This document shows positions 37,585-49,128 of a stretch of DNA of 64,000 nt, piece after piece (within the stretch, counting starts at the first letter, position 1; every line of letters begins with the position of its first letter). Source of the DNA: Gordionus sp. m RMFG-2023 (Eukaryota > Nematomorpha > Gordioida > Chordodea > Parachordodidae); assembly GCF_954871325.1 (NCBI RefSeq), contig NC_088776.1, positions 14,508,052 through 14,572,051 on the forward strand, in the 5' to 3' direction. The position numbers and the translations under genes are program-made. The notes beneath the pieces were generated by a model. That model searched no databases and was not told where the DNA came from. It was given only the letters and a program-made list of their open reading frames with translations.

Positions 37585-39138
37585 CAGAGTTGTTAAAGTA
37601 GCGCGCTAACTTTTTTGGTAGCTATAGCTAATAGCGGCTACTTTTTTTGTAATTATTTAATTTTTTAGCGCGCTACTTTTTTTGAAAGTAGCCCCTACTT
37701 CGCTACTTATAAAAAATATAATGAAAGTAAGTATAAACATAAAAATTTAAATATAATATAATATCATAATTAATTATAATTTTTATGATTTATTATTTAA
37801 TTTTGAAATTGAAATATAATTTCAATTTGTAATTTATATTCTCATTTGTATTATAAACCTAAATCACGTGTTATTAATTTAAAATGTCATTGCCTATGGA
37901 TATCCAAATCGTTGAAAGTGATTGAGACAATGATATTAATGAAATGGAAGATACCAGGGAAGAAAATGTTCTTAATAGCTATAATTCAAATTTCCCATTC
38001 CTTAGATTTGAAAATTTTTTAAAATAAATATATAACCAAAACTGGTTTCAAATTTATTTGTTTAAAATGTAAAAAAAAATATTTCCTCAAATCAATCCAG
38101 TAGCTATAACCTCAAGAAACAGCTAAAGGTAAATTGTCATTTTTACATTCTAATAATATTTATTTTATAAGACTGTTCATGAGTTTTAAGGAAATGGAGA
38201 AACATCTAAATAATTTTGGTATAAGCGACTCTACATCCAAAAACTAATTCAATTCACCAAATTAATTAATAATGCAAATTACAATATTTCTCAGAAATTG
38301 GCTGATAAATTTATTGTTGATTAATTTATACAGTTCAGCCAATGTCCTTAGTTGATAATCCATCATTTACCATGATGATTAAAACTCTATCCCCTGGTAC
38401 AACAATTTTATGTCGCCAGACACTAATGAATAAAAAGCAGATAACTTTAAAATGATGAAAGCTCTAATAGTAGAGTTATCAGAGATATCATATATATGTA
38501 CCACGGAAGATAGTTGGACACATAACAGAAGGTAAAAACTTATTTATATTTATAAATTGATCTGATTAAATAATTTTGAGCTTATTTGGGAATCATAGGC
38601 CATTGGCTAGACTCTAGGACTTTAAAAAAAAGATCTGTGGAATTAGCCCTCAAAATGATAATAGGATGCCAGACATACGATGTACTTGCAAATAAAATTA
38701 TTGATAATCTATCTTATATTAAAAATATGTAAATAACCTTACCCTCAAGTGCTAGTGTCGAGAGATTATTTAGTAAGGCAAAACTTATACTTTCTGATCG
38801 TCGCTCTAGACTTGGGGATGATAATATTGAAATGATTTTATTATTAAAATTCAACAAATTACCATAAATATTTATTCTTATTACATGAATTTTTTTATAA
38901 TCAAAACTAACTATATCTTAATATTTATAAATGTTGATTTTTATATATTTACTTTACAATAACGTTATAAGCAAAAAATAAAAAATTTGTTTGTAAATTT
39001 TTTTTATAAAAAGTAGCTTAAAATTAAAAAGTAGCTAAAGCTACTTTTAAAAAATAGTAGCTAATAGCGAGCTACTTTTTTTGACAAATAGCGATAGCGG
39101 TAGCGCGCTACTTTTAAAAGTAGCGTTTAACAACTCTG
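37585..39138 (+). mobile_element. hAT element with TAGCGCGCTA subterminal repeats and 8 bp TSD
   Basis: The ends are CAGAGTTGTTAAAGTAGC and, inverted, CAGAGTTGTTAAACGC. The flanks are GCGTCTAG and GTGTCTAG (7 of 8). TAGCGCGCTAC-type palindromes repeat inside both ends. The plus-strand coding remnant runs 37.88-38.87 kb: a BED-like CxxC start, HWLDSRTLKKRSVELALKM at about 38.6 kb, then SSASVERLFSKAKLILSDRR to a stop near 38866. The central catalytic region is missing, so it is a deletion derivative. Confidence 0.8.
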
Positions 39139-39316
39139 GTGTCTAGTTAGTAATTTGTTGACCTTTTTTTAAAAAAAAAATCAATTTAAAGTATTGATTA
39201 AAAAAGGTAGTTTATTCTTTAATAATATTCATTGTAAGTAGTATGTTATTATAATAAATTAAATAAAAATTTATAAAATGGTGTGCTAAAAATTCGAATA
39301 TTAAATTATGTTTCGT

Positions 39317-42300
39317 TTAATCATCTTCACTATCTATCGTGATAATGTCCACTATATTAGTGGTCACGTGTGAATGACTGTTACTACTAGCTCCTCTTGA
39401 TATTTTTTTCTTATGAAGTTCTCTTAAAAGTTTATTGTTATCGAAATAATAAACGTTTGTGTTTGGGTTGTTGTTTGATAATTCGTCTTGAGTTTTATGT
39501 TATTTTTAAAAAAATAAAATAATTGTAACTAAATATAATTAAAGTAATTAATGGAAATCTACTCATTTCCTCACTAACCATAAATGGCATAAGGAATAAA
39601 TTAGCGATTCTCCGAAAAAAATAATTTTTATATGGAAAATATTGAATTATACTTATTAGATAAAAAAATACTTGATCTATTTTGTAATTCATTGTATCAA
39701 TTGGCATAATTGTTAATTATAATTCTAATCTCAATGTAGTGAGAAATAATTTAATATTCTAAAAAAAAGGGCTGTGAACTTTTATTCTAGAAAAAGGGTT
39801 CTGGTTCAGCGAAATATCTCTGAACTAGGTTCAGGGTTTGTTAGTGTTGTTTAATTTGTTTGGTCGTAAAATTTACAACCCAATTTGGTGCTCAGGCCTG
39901 CTCTAAGTACGAACCCGGGGTTTAGACCCGGGGTTCAGATCTTTGAAATTTGTTTGATTTTCAGGGTTCATTAGTAATAATAATAAAAAAATATTATTCA
40001 TATTTATATGTATACTCTGATCATTAAATTTTAATTTTTTCCGTGCCGGTGAAAAGATGTCAAAGTTAAATGATTGAGCATTGTGAGATTTCGTGGGTGA
40101 CGGAGAGAAATAATCGGTTATAAGTTTGATAATAGAAGGAGGACGCTGATTTTTATTGAAGTGTTTTAATTTATCTATATCACAATTTTTGGCAGGAGTT
40201 AAATTTGAGGGAATATCGTTATTCGTGTAAGAATTAGTAATAAAAGAATTCTCAGATTTTTTGGATGAGCAATCAATAGCTGGAACAGTTGGCTTAATAA
40301 TCCAATTTACCATTATGTTGCTTTCGCCTAAATATTAACTTCTTTTTTTTATATATAAAATTTATTTACCATTTTTGTCAATATTCTTCCTTTTGCCATT
40401 ACGAAGCTTTCTTATTTTAGGGTCAGGCCCACACAATTTTGTAAAATTTCCCCCACAAGTTAACACATGTTGCGCCCACCAATCATCATTAGGACCTGGG
40501 GCTCTATTCATAGCCCTCTTTACTATCCCATAAAAAGGATGTTTGAAAACGCATGGACCATCACATTTCCACCAATGAACTCTGTACGAATTTACTTCTC
40601 TATGAAAGTCATGATATATCTATATTATTTTTAAATAAAAAAATTTTTTTTAATGTATTACAAACTATATTAGTTTTTATATAAACTTCTGGATGATATA
40701 AAGTAGTATTGACTTCACTGGCAGATTTTTTTTTAAAAATAGATATTATAAATTAGAATTTTGAAAAATTCCCAGAATTTTTTTAAAAATTTTAATTTTT
40801 TTGTGATTGGGTATTGAGCTATTTCCGGACTATAAGGGGTTTTATGACCAAATTTTCCACATTCGAAATATTGGGTTTCCCAACAATCCCTAACCATATG
40901 TCCTTGTCTCCCACAATTATAACAATTTATCCTCTCCCTCAATCTAGAATCAAAGCTTGGTCTAACTTCCTATATCCTTGCCTAAGAAATCTCTCCTGGT
41001 CCCCTATACGGACCTAATTTTTGATTAGTATATAAATCTATCCTTTCAGACTTGTGGCTTAATTTGTCTACATCACTATCTGTCGGGGTTAATATGATTC
41101 TTACATATATATAATGTTTTCTTTTCTTATGTCAAATTTTTCTTTATTCAATATAAAAAAATTTAAGATTTTTTCATTTTTAGAAATATTTTTAAAGAAT
41201 TTAATTTTCGAATCGAATATTCGACTAATCAAATGTTTTTATTATACGTACGAATACAAATAATGAATTATTCGATTCAAAAATACGAATCGAATACGAA
41301 TATAATGCAAATATTCGAATCGTACTTTGTAAGTATAATTAATCGGATTGTAAATTTTGTAGATGGGCACACCCTAAATCTGACTTTCTTGCAAATAAAT
41401 TTTATAACTTTTTTAAAAAATTTCTAATTTAATAAAAATACTTTATTTATTTTATATTTCTATAATTAAAGGCTGCTTAATCCATGATTCTAAGTTGAGA
41501 CTGAATATAATTTCTAAAAAATATGGTTAGGGAGTGTGAACATATTTCATTTTATTTCTTCTGAAGTTGGAGTTTCAAATTTGACTACAATCTATTTCTA
41601 TTCAGAAATTTATTTCTCATTAAAAAAAATGTACAAGGATAAAAAAATTATCTTTTTTTAATGTGTACAAAAGACTATACTGAGACTGTACACTTCCCAA
41701 GGACGCTATATTTTGAACATATGTCATATCTTTGATGGGGTATATACATTTTAGATATCTGGAAAGCCTGGCCCAGCTTGTTAAGAATTTTTACACAAGT
41801 TGACCAGCCTAACCTATTATATATTTTTAAATATGAAGCCTGGCTCATCAAAATTTTCGAAAAGTCCCGACCTTTGACTTTCTATTCCTAAAATAATTGT
41901 TTTATAAATCATTTATGTAAGATATCTGTAATGTGTAGGGGATTGAAACATATCATAACTTGTTTGATTATTAGTGAATTAAGTATATTATTTTAAAGAT
42001 TTAGTATTTTAGTTACACAGTTTTCATGGTAACTATTTTCAAATAGTATTTATCAAAATATTAAGAAAAATCAGTTATTTATGAGGCCCTGCCAAATATT
42101 TTAAGTTTTAAATAGATGGCCTAGTCAGAAATTTTGTGTACAAATTGATCAGCCCAAACAGTTAAACCTTTTGCCACGCCCAGATCTTATATAATTCTGG
42201 GCCATTACATGTCAAATCGATCACGATTAGACCGACCCCTTTTAAATTGTCCGGAATTATTTAGATAGGTAAGAAAATGAGAAAGCCGTTTATTTTAGTT

Positions 42301-45300
42301 CGCTAGCACAACTGGTTCTCGAGATACAGGGCTTCGAAGGTGCGAAAACTTTTGAACTGTAAAATTTTTCTCAAAAACTATTTATAGTAAAAATAAATAT
42401 AATATATCAAATTGTATAAAAATCTAGGTCTATAATATGAGAAAAAAATTAGGCGCCAACTTGAGTCTTTTATTTCCGGGTTTACCTACATAGCTTTATC
42501 CTTGTTTTTAAGCAAGGGAGTTGGTTTTAAAAAAAATTTTGGTTGCCTTTTATTTAGGCCTTTTATAAATATACATATAAGGTGTGAAAACCTTGGCGAC
42601 ACATACTATGAAATATGCATTTTTACTAAAAATGGACATTTTCATTTGCTTGGGGCTATATAAAACTACAAATTATTGTTAGAATTTTGTTTCTAATTTA
42701 TCAATAACAGGATATTTCACTTTTTATACTAAAATTTTCAAATTTCTATTAAATATACCAATTACACTTAGGGGTAATGGGGCCAAATACCCCAGACACT
42801 TTAATATTTACATCATAAATATCTTTTGTATAATTTTTTTATTATTCATTTTTATTAAAGCCATTGATTGTAATAAATACATATTATATGTCCATTTATT
42901 TTTTCATTATATAAAATTCACATTAATATTCAAGTGAAATGATATATTTAACATTTACGATTCTATAAAAATTTGAATAAAATTTATATCTTAGGAAATT
43001 GGAAAAAATTAGAAATTTTTGCAAACCTTATTGAATCTCTCTTCTAAAATTATTTGCTCTTTCTCATATTCATCTTCCATAATATAGGAGAAATCTATTC
43101 CTTATTAAAAATAATTAATAAATTAGAAATCTTATGCCTTTAATATTTTCCTTAGAATAGACAAAAAATTCTTTATGACAAGTTTTTTTTTCTGAAACAG
43201 GTATTTGTAAACTAGATCTAGCCACTAGGTTTGACTGTACCTCCGACTCCATCACATGCCAAATTGCCATGAGATGTGGCCCAGAAATATCTCTCAGATT
43301 TTATTCCGAAATCATTTTCGTGGTGGCAAAGATTGATGATATATTTGTGATTCTTGTATTGTGATGATGCTCCATCTGAAAAGTGGAAGAATTTTTTTGC
43401 AAGTTTTCAATTTTTTTTTAAGTAGTGGACTAAATATTATTGGAATAAATGAATGGCAATTGTATTATGAATGAGAGATTCCGATATTATTACTACGTAT
43501 GCAATTCATTTTAATATTTTCTTTACAAATTTAGTACAAAATATTTCATATTATTTTCCTTCAAGTTTCTGGCAATATTTATACTCTGAATAAGTAATAT
43601 ATTTTAATAGTGTTATTTTTTATTTCTTAGATAGAAACAGAATACAATATGAATTCTGAGTCTGATGAGGATGATATTGTAATAGTTCAGGATGATGTTG
43701 AAATTATACCTTCTCCTTCTACAAGAATTGCAAAAAAATGGACCTTCCTTGGCCAAGTTTTGAAAAATATTTCATATTCCACAAGGAGAAGGATACAACT
43801 AATATTATTGTGAAATGTCTCCTTTGTCTTCCAATTAAAAAATATATTTCAGCATCTAAGTCATCCACAGCTTATCTATGGAAGCATATCTCTGTAAGTT
43901 TAAACTTGTCTTAAATAGTTATAAATTTTAATATGTAACATGATTTTGTTTTACCTAATATTATATAGAATCAGTAATTGAATTAACTTTATAAGAATAT
44001 TTAATATTAATTAAATATTTATATATATAAAATATAAATCTATAGAGAAAGCACTATAACCAATCCATAAATATTAAACAAACCATAGTTAATAAGAAAA
44101 ATTCACCCACATCAAAATTAAAACAAACTCAAATTAACTTTGGTGGAAAATCAAATACTAAAGTTATCAGCCAAAGATAAATTTGATTCACAAATAATTA
44201 AATATATAATAAATGGAAATCATACTTATTCAACCTGTAATGATGAAGATTTTATTGAGCTAATAAACACTCTGCAACCTAATATGAAGATAATATGCAG
44301 ACAAACTTTAACTTTAAGAGTAACTAATTATTTTGTTAAAATGAATGATATTTTGATAGAAAAATTATTAGAGCCCAATTTTGTTTGTACAACAGCTGAC
44401 TTTGGACAGCATTTAATCGGTAAATATTATATTTATTTTTTACTAAAGCACATGATACATTTGGTTATCTTTTGTTATATAAATAATAGCTCCTATATTG
44501 GTGTAACAGTACATTGGATTGATATCGCTAAATTGGAGAGGCGTTCAGCTATTTTAGCCTGCAAAGACTACAAGGTGGGCATACATATGACGTCATCAAC
44601 AAAGCATTAACTGCTATTTTTAAGGAATACCATATTCAAAATAAAAATATCTGCACAATAATAGATAATGCAAGCAATTTTTCAAAAGCATTTCGGTATG
44701 CCTAACTAATTTACTTTATATATTTTATTTTTCTTAGAATATTTAGCTCCCCATCTTTAATGGAGGAAGATAATGATTCAGATATTGAATACATTTCAAT
44801 AAAAGATATAATGTCTTCCTCTGGGCTAACCAATTATAATATAAATGACTTCAACTACCTTCCCAGGCATCGAAGATGTTCCTGTCACACATTAAACTTA
44901 GTGGCAACACAAGATACCAATAAAATACTTTTAAACAATGAGGATTATAGGAAAGTGTATAAGGTTGCTATATCTAAATGTCAACGTTTGTGGTATACAC
45001 AAAACAAATCTGGACCATCAGCTGAGTTAATTAAAAAGAGAATACATTTTCAGCTGCCATATCCCATAGTAACAAGATGGGGCTCTTTTTATACATCTTT
45101 ATCTAAAATATTATCCCTTATAAATAAAATGCCGTTGGAATTTGATTTATTATGTGACAAATTAAAATGGTGTAGATTTACATCACAAGATAGTGATTGC
45201 AGTGTAAATTTAAAATAATGTCAATAATTTACAATTTAAAAAATTAGATTATGCAACCAGTAGCCAAAGCTAAAATAAATGTATCAAGGTTATTATACCC

Positions 45301-48300
45301 CAACAATAACACAGATACTTATCTGTCTGGAAGGTGTAGAAGAATTAAAATATTGTCAACCTTCAAAAGATGCTTTATTAGCTAGTATTAAAAAAAAGGT
45401 AACTTAAATTAAATAATTATTTATAAATTAATAATACAATGATATAGGCTTCTGGATCTTTATGATAATGATAACATAATTGCTGCAATTCTTCATCCAC
45501 TATTTAAAACTGATTGGCCTTGGATAAGACAAGAAAAGAATAGACCAAAAAAGATGGAAATTTTAAATTTAATAAATACTTTAATACCTCAAGGTGAATC
45601 TCACAAATGGCTCATGTTAGCAACAAACATCATTAGATGTTGGACTTTTTTATTTAAAGCGTCAGAATATTATTGATAACGATGAATTAATTGAAAATTT
45701 TATTAAATCCAATAACAGCACATTATCTTTATATGACGATTTTCATAATTTAAAAATACTCTTTATTAAATATAATATTGTTATTACATCAAGTGCTCTT
45801 GTAGAGCGTTTATTCAGTCTAGAGCTCATATTTTGAGAGAAACGAGAGCGTCTCCTAGATAAAAATTTTGAAATCCAATTATTGTTAAAAGCAAATAAAC
45901 ATTTATTAAACTCAAATTTTTATGAAAAATAAATATGTTTTTTTTCAATGCAAATATATAGGATTATTTTACTCGTTGTAAATGTAAATATTCTATATTT
46001 TTCGGTTTATTTATTTTTTTACATAAATATAATATTTTTTTTAAACAAATGTATAATTTGTATATCATAATTTTTTTATATTAAATAAATTCGTTCAGTA
46101 AAATGCATGAATGATGTATAAAGTAACTTATATTGTAACTAGTTATATTTTTGCCAATGTAACTAGTTATGTTTCAAAAGTGACTTTAACAACACTACTT
46201 ACATGTAGTGTTGTTAAATGGCTAGATTTGAGCCGATTTTTAAAAAAGGCTAACTCAAGATTTTAGCTAGAAAGATATTGTCAAAGCCTTAAGATTTTGA
46301 TAATAGATGTTCACCTTTATACCATCTATGAGCAAAATCTTCAGGCTTACGTTATTTTATTTGGATAAAATATTGTGTTAGCCATTTTTAAATATAGGCT
46401 CAAATTGAGCCGTTCAACACTACTTACATGATTTAAATTTTAAGTGTGTTTTAATTAATCAAAAGTATGAATGGTAACTTTCCCTTTATTCCAGTAGTAA
46501 AATCCTTGTACTTAATCTTGAACCACAAACAAAATCGGCCTGAACTATATATTCTCCTTCATTTACAATCATTTTATTACAAAGTGTTGAGATATAAAAA
46601 TTAAAGGTGTCAAAATTTTCATTCTTCATTCCTTTGAGGGTCTGTATGTTGGAAAAAGGTGTACTAGCAAGTTAAAATAAAGAGCTTTCTTATTTTATGC
46701 CAATGTAAATAATTCCAGCAATTCTTAACAATTTTAAAAGGGGTCACCCTAAAATGGGCCTTTTTAATCTCTTTGACGTGGATGCCCAGAAATTCAAAAT
46801 ATTTTAGTATAAGAAATAAAAATATCTTATTAGTGTTAATTTAGAAACATATTTTTAACCATAATTTGTAGCATCATATAGCACCATCTATTCTATGACA
46901 ATAAAAATGTCAATTTTTGGTAAAAAATAATGCATATTTCAAAAGAGCCGATAATGTGTTAACAAGGTTTTCATATTATATATATATTTATCAGAAACTA
47001 GCAGAGGTGCCATTTACATGGCCTGGCCAGGATTTTTATTTCAAAATTTTTTTGGCCCTGCTGAGTTTTATACCAGCCTGCCTTTTTTTTTAAAAAAAAA
47101 TTAATTTTCATGGCCAATCTAAATTTTTTTTTAAATATTTTATTTTTATTTTTATAGCTAATAATGGCAATTTCAAATATTTGGTTTTAAAATATATGTC
47201 CCAGCCTGAAATTTTATTTTCCTGGGTATATTTAAAAAAATTTATACTAAATAAAAGGTAAAATTTTTTTTGAAAACAAACTCTCTTTATTGCTTAAAAA
47301 CATGAGTAAAGACTCAAATTGGCAGCAAATTTTTTTTCTTGTTATAGACCGTTAAAGATTTTTTTACTTATAATTTGTATTATATTTATTACTATAAATA
47401 GTTTTTGAAATATAAGCATTATAAAAATTTTACAGATTTGAAAGTCACTATTTTTTGCACCTTTAAGACCCTATATCTTGGGTAACAAGTGTGCTAGTGA
47501 GCTAAAATAAACAGCTTTCACATTTTTTTTACCTATCTAAATAATTCCAGAAATTTTTAACAATTTTAAAAGGGGTTGGCCAAAAATGTGCCTATTTTGA
47601 TCAATATGACATAAAATGACCCTTCTTTTGATTTGCTTGATCTAGCATGCTTTAAGAGGAGCTGTTGTAAATATCTAACCCACCCTATCCCAAACATTTG
47701 GCTTATTCTAGTTGGATATTTCAAAAAAAATTAATTGGGCCCTAAAAATATTTCAAACTATTAAAAAATTGAAGCCAGATATCAGTAATATAGTTGAAAA
47801 AGAAAATTAACTGTAATATTAGTTCCAGTAATTTTGTTGATTCTATACATGTGACTTTGAAATTCTGGGCCATGACCATCTCTATCCTTAATATTATTTT
47901 GATATATAATTATAGCAATTCAATAAGGTACTCGATTATTATGTGTAACAAACAGGTAGGCGTGTATCATTTCATGCTATTAAATAGAAAATAATCAATA
48001 GAATTTATAATAAAATAACCTAAAAATATTTGTTATAATTTAATAATATAAGTTGAATACTAATACAAAATTAAATTTGATAAACATATTAGTTTATATA
48101 CCAGTAATGTCTCGATTAAATCTTTTCTGGGCCTCAATTTTAATAATGGTTGACTTAAAACAACATTGCAAGAACCCGCTGATCTATGATATCTACATAA
48201 CCCTGCACACCTAAAATAAAATATATTTATTATAAAATGAAAATAAATTACAGTGTCATTCTATTGCTCCATTTGACTTCAACACCACCTAAGGTTCCAT

Positions 48301-48521
48301 AAAAATAGTCCTTGTTAAACTGATTGAAAATTTTATATATATCAGGATTAGGATCTAGATATTCAAGTTGAGGATCAACTAATGATGGTATTGTTTTACA
48401 TTTATTCGCTAAATCTTATATACATATTAAGGAATCAAATATTAATAAATAGAATACCATATTGCGGCCGATTAAAAGGAGTTATAAAGTCAGAATGTAA
48501 GATTTCATTGAATTGAATCAT
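39317..48521 (-). CDS. SPRTN: SPRTN/DVC1 (Spartan) DNA-protein crosslink protease
   Basis: Eight exons: 48521..48458, 48414..48252, 48210..48102, 47976..47932, 47886..47812, 40619..40370, 40327..40016, 39486..39317, about 395 aa. The SprT fold is complete: SLVDPQLEYLDPNPD, VEVKWSNRMTL, LSQPLLKLRPRKDL, the active-site HEMIH (H113, E114, H117), third zinc ligand in DGHGPEF (H132), and zinc-binding HWWKCDGPC and HVLTCGG segments. Numbering is within two residues of human SPRTN. IIKLITDYFSPSP resembles the PCNA-binding PIP box. The last exon ends IVDIITIDSEDD, a SUMO-interaction-like motif. No p97-binding SHP box or UBZ finger is seen. Known role: a replication-coupled protease that removes proteins crosslinked to DNA. 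Introns are 43, 41, 125, 45, 7192, 42 and 529 bp. The last junction is phase-consistent but less certain; exon 7 could instead read through to 39903. Confidence 0.92.
40733..41017 (-). mobile_element. Zinc-knuckle fragment, possible retroelement fossil
   Basis: A CCHC zinc knuckle (CYNCGRQGHMVRDC) and a degraded second one lie on the minus strand inside the big SPRTN intron. Such pairs are typical of Gag-like nucleocapsid regions, though cellular CCHC proteins also have them. It is broken and short; no other retroelement part was recognised nearby. Confidence 0.4.
41190..41350. repeat. Cluster of ATTCGAATCGAATA-like palindromic motifs
   Basis: Repeated TTCGAATCG / TATTCGA motifs are packed into about 150 bp. 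They resemble the palindromic subterminal arrays of the hAT elements in this window (GAACGCGTTC, TAGCGCGCTA), so this is probably one end of another hAT. The matching end was not found. Confidence 0.4.
43649..46197 (+). pseudogene. hAT transposase gene (BED finger, introns), inserted in Sola2 copy 1
   Basis: The 5' exon encodes an acidic start and a BED finger (LPWPSFEKYF, KCLLC, SSTAYLWKH) and ends at TCT|GTAAGT. The middle has TTADFGQHL, VHWIDIAKLERRSAILACKD, GGHTYDV, RHRRCSCHTLNLVA and PIVTRWGSFYTS, all in hAT order. The C-terminal part follows at 45.45-45.93 kb (AAILHPLFKTDWPW, VITSSALVERLFS) to a stop at about 45931. Single-base frameshifts occur, for instance at an A7 run near 43735 and before GGHTYDV near 44575, so it is inactive as it stands. 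The right terminus TAACAACACTA ends at 46197 beside GTAACTAGTTAC-type repeats. The left terminus was not resolved. Confidence 0.75.
46206..46422. mobile_element. hAT hairpin MITE, TAGTGTTG ends, perfect 8 bp TSD
   Basis: TAGTGTTGTTAAATGGC and, inverted, TAGTGTTGAACGGC are the ends, flanked by CTTACATG on both sides (46198..46205, 46423..46430). It abuts the right end of the large hAT, which ends in the same eight bases CAACACTA. Its interior matches the hairpin MITE group (13744..13944). Confidence 0.85.
47002..47235. mobile_element. Short CAGAGGT-type MITE (copy C)
   Basis: It starts CAGAGGTGCCATTTACATGG and contains the shared core AATGGCAATTTCAAATATTT. The right end is degraded. It is inserted in the right inverted repeat of Sola2-like copy 1, so it is younger than that element. 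Confidence 0.6.
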
Positions 48522-49128
48522 AAAATCCGTTACTTTTCAGTCTATTATATTAAAAGTGATTAATTTATCCAAAATTTATACTGTAAATATTATAAAAATA
48601 AAATAGATAAGGAAAGAAGTGTTAGGTTTTCTATTTGAAATATAATATAAAATGTTCTCTTATTATTCAGTCTTTTAATATAAATATTTATTTATTTTAA
48701 TTTTAATTTAGTGATTCTGACTTATTTAATTTGCATTTTAATCTTTTTAATGTACTTCTACTCTCTAATATTGTAAAACTACTATCATTTAAAAATATTT
48801 TTTAAAGTTTTGGTAATTATGATAAAAAATTATTTTTGGTTATAGAAGACTCTATCTGTTCAATAGAGTTAAAATCTATACTATATTTCTTTAAAATATA
48901 ATTTATTAAGGGTAATATTTATAATATATTGAAAAATAATTAATACAATTATAATAGTTATATGATAGTAGTATATTAAGAAATAAAATTGAATAGAATT
49001 TAATCTAATTAAAAAAAATAAAATTATTATAAAATTCTCAGCATATGTCAGAAAGAGATTCTGTCATTTTTTTGCGAATTTCTAACAAAAAAGAAACAAC
49101 CCAAAAATTATAAAAAACGTTTGCATAG
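48522..49128. promoter_or_regulatory. Shared intergenic (putatively bidirectional) promoter of SPRTN and ZIP7
   Basis: Only 607 bp separate the two divergent start codons. Both promoters and both 5' UTRs must lie here or overlap. The stretch is extremely AT-rich and free of recognisable transposons, unlike neighbouring DNA. No specific factor site can be defended. Confidence 0.5.

Larger units (their letters stand above)
42199..47622 (-). mobile_element. Sola2-like DNA transposon (copy 1) in SPRTN intron 5, TSD TTCT
   Basis: The left end GGGCCATTACATGTC and the right end, inverted, GGGTCATTTTATGTC are flanked by an identical TTCT (42195..42198 and 47623..47626). Terminal inverted repeats extend several hundred bp. 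Minus-strand transposase pieces remain at 43015..43515 (HFSDGASSQYKNHKY, ACDGVGGTVK) and 46440..46570 (VNEGEYIVQADF), interrupted between them by a hAT. Four-bp duplications and GRG-type termini are traits of the Sola group; the Sola2 name is my inference. An extra terminus-like copy lies inside at 46600..46792. A CAGAGGT MITE sits in the right inverted repeat. Confidence 0.78.

Noticed and set aside
39903-40016. SPRTN ending by read-through to the stop at 39903
   Set aside because: The extra residues fall in a repeat-like GC-richer stretch; the CAGA|GTATAC donor and the 39486 acceptor give a phase-matched, SIM-bearing last exon. Not excluded, but less likely.
43607-43620. TAGTGTTATTTT as the left end of the large hAT
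   Set aside because: The preceding eight bases do not match the CTTACATG at the right end and the next bases do not match the inverted terminus.
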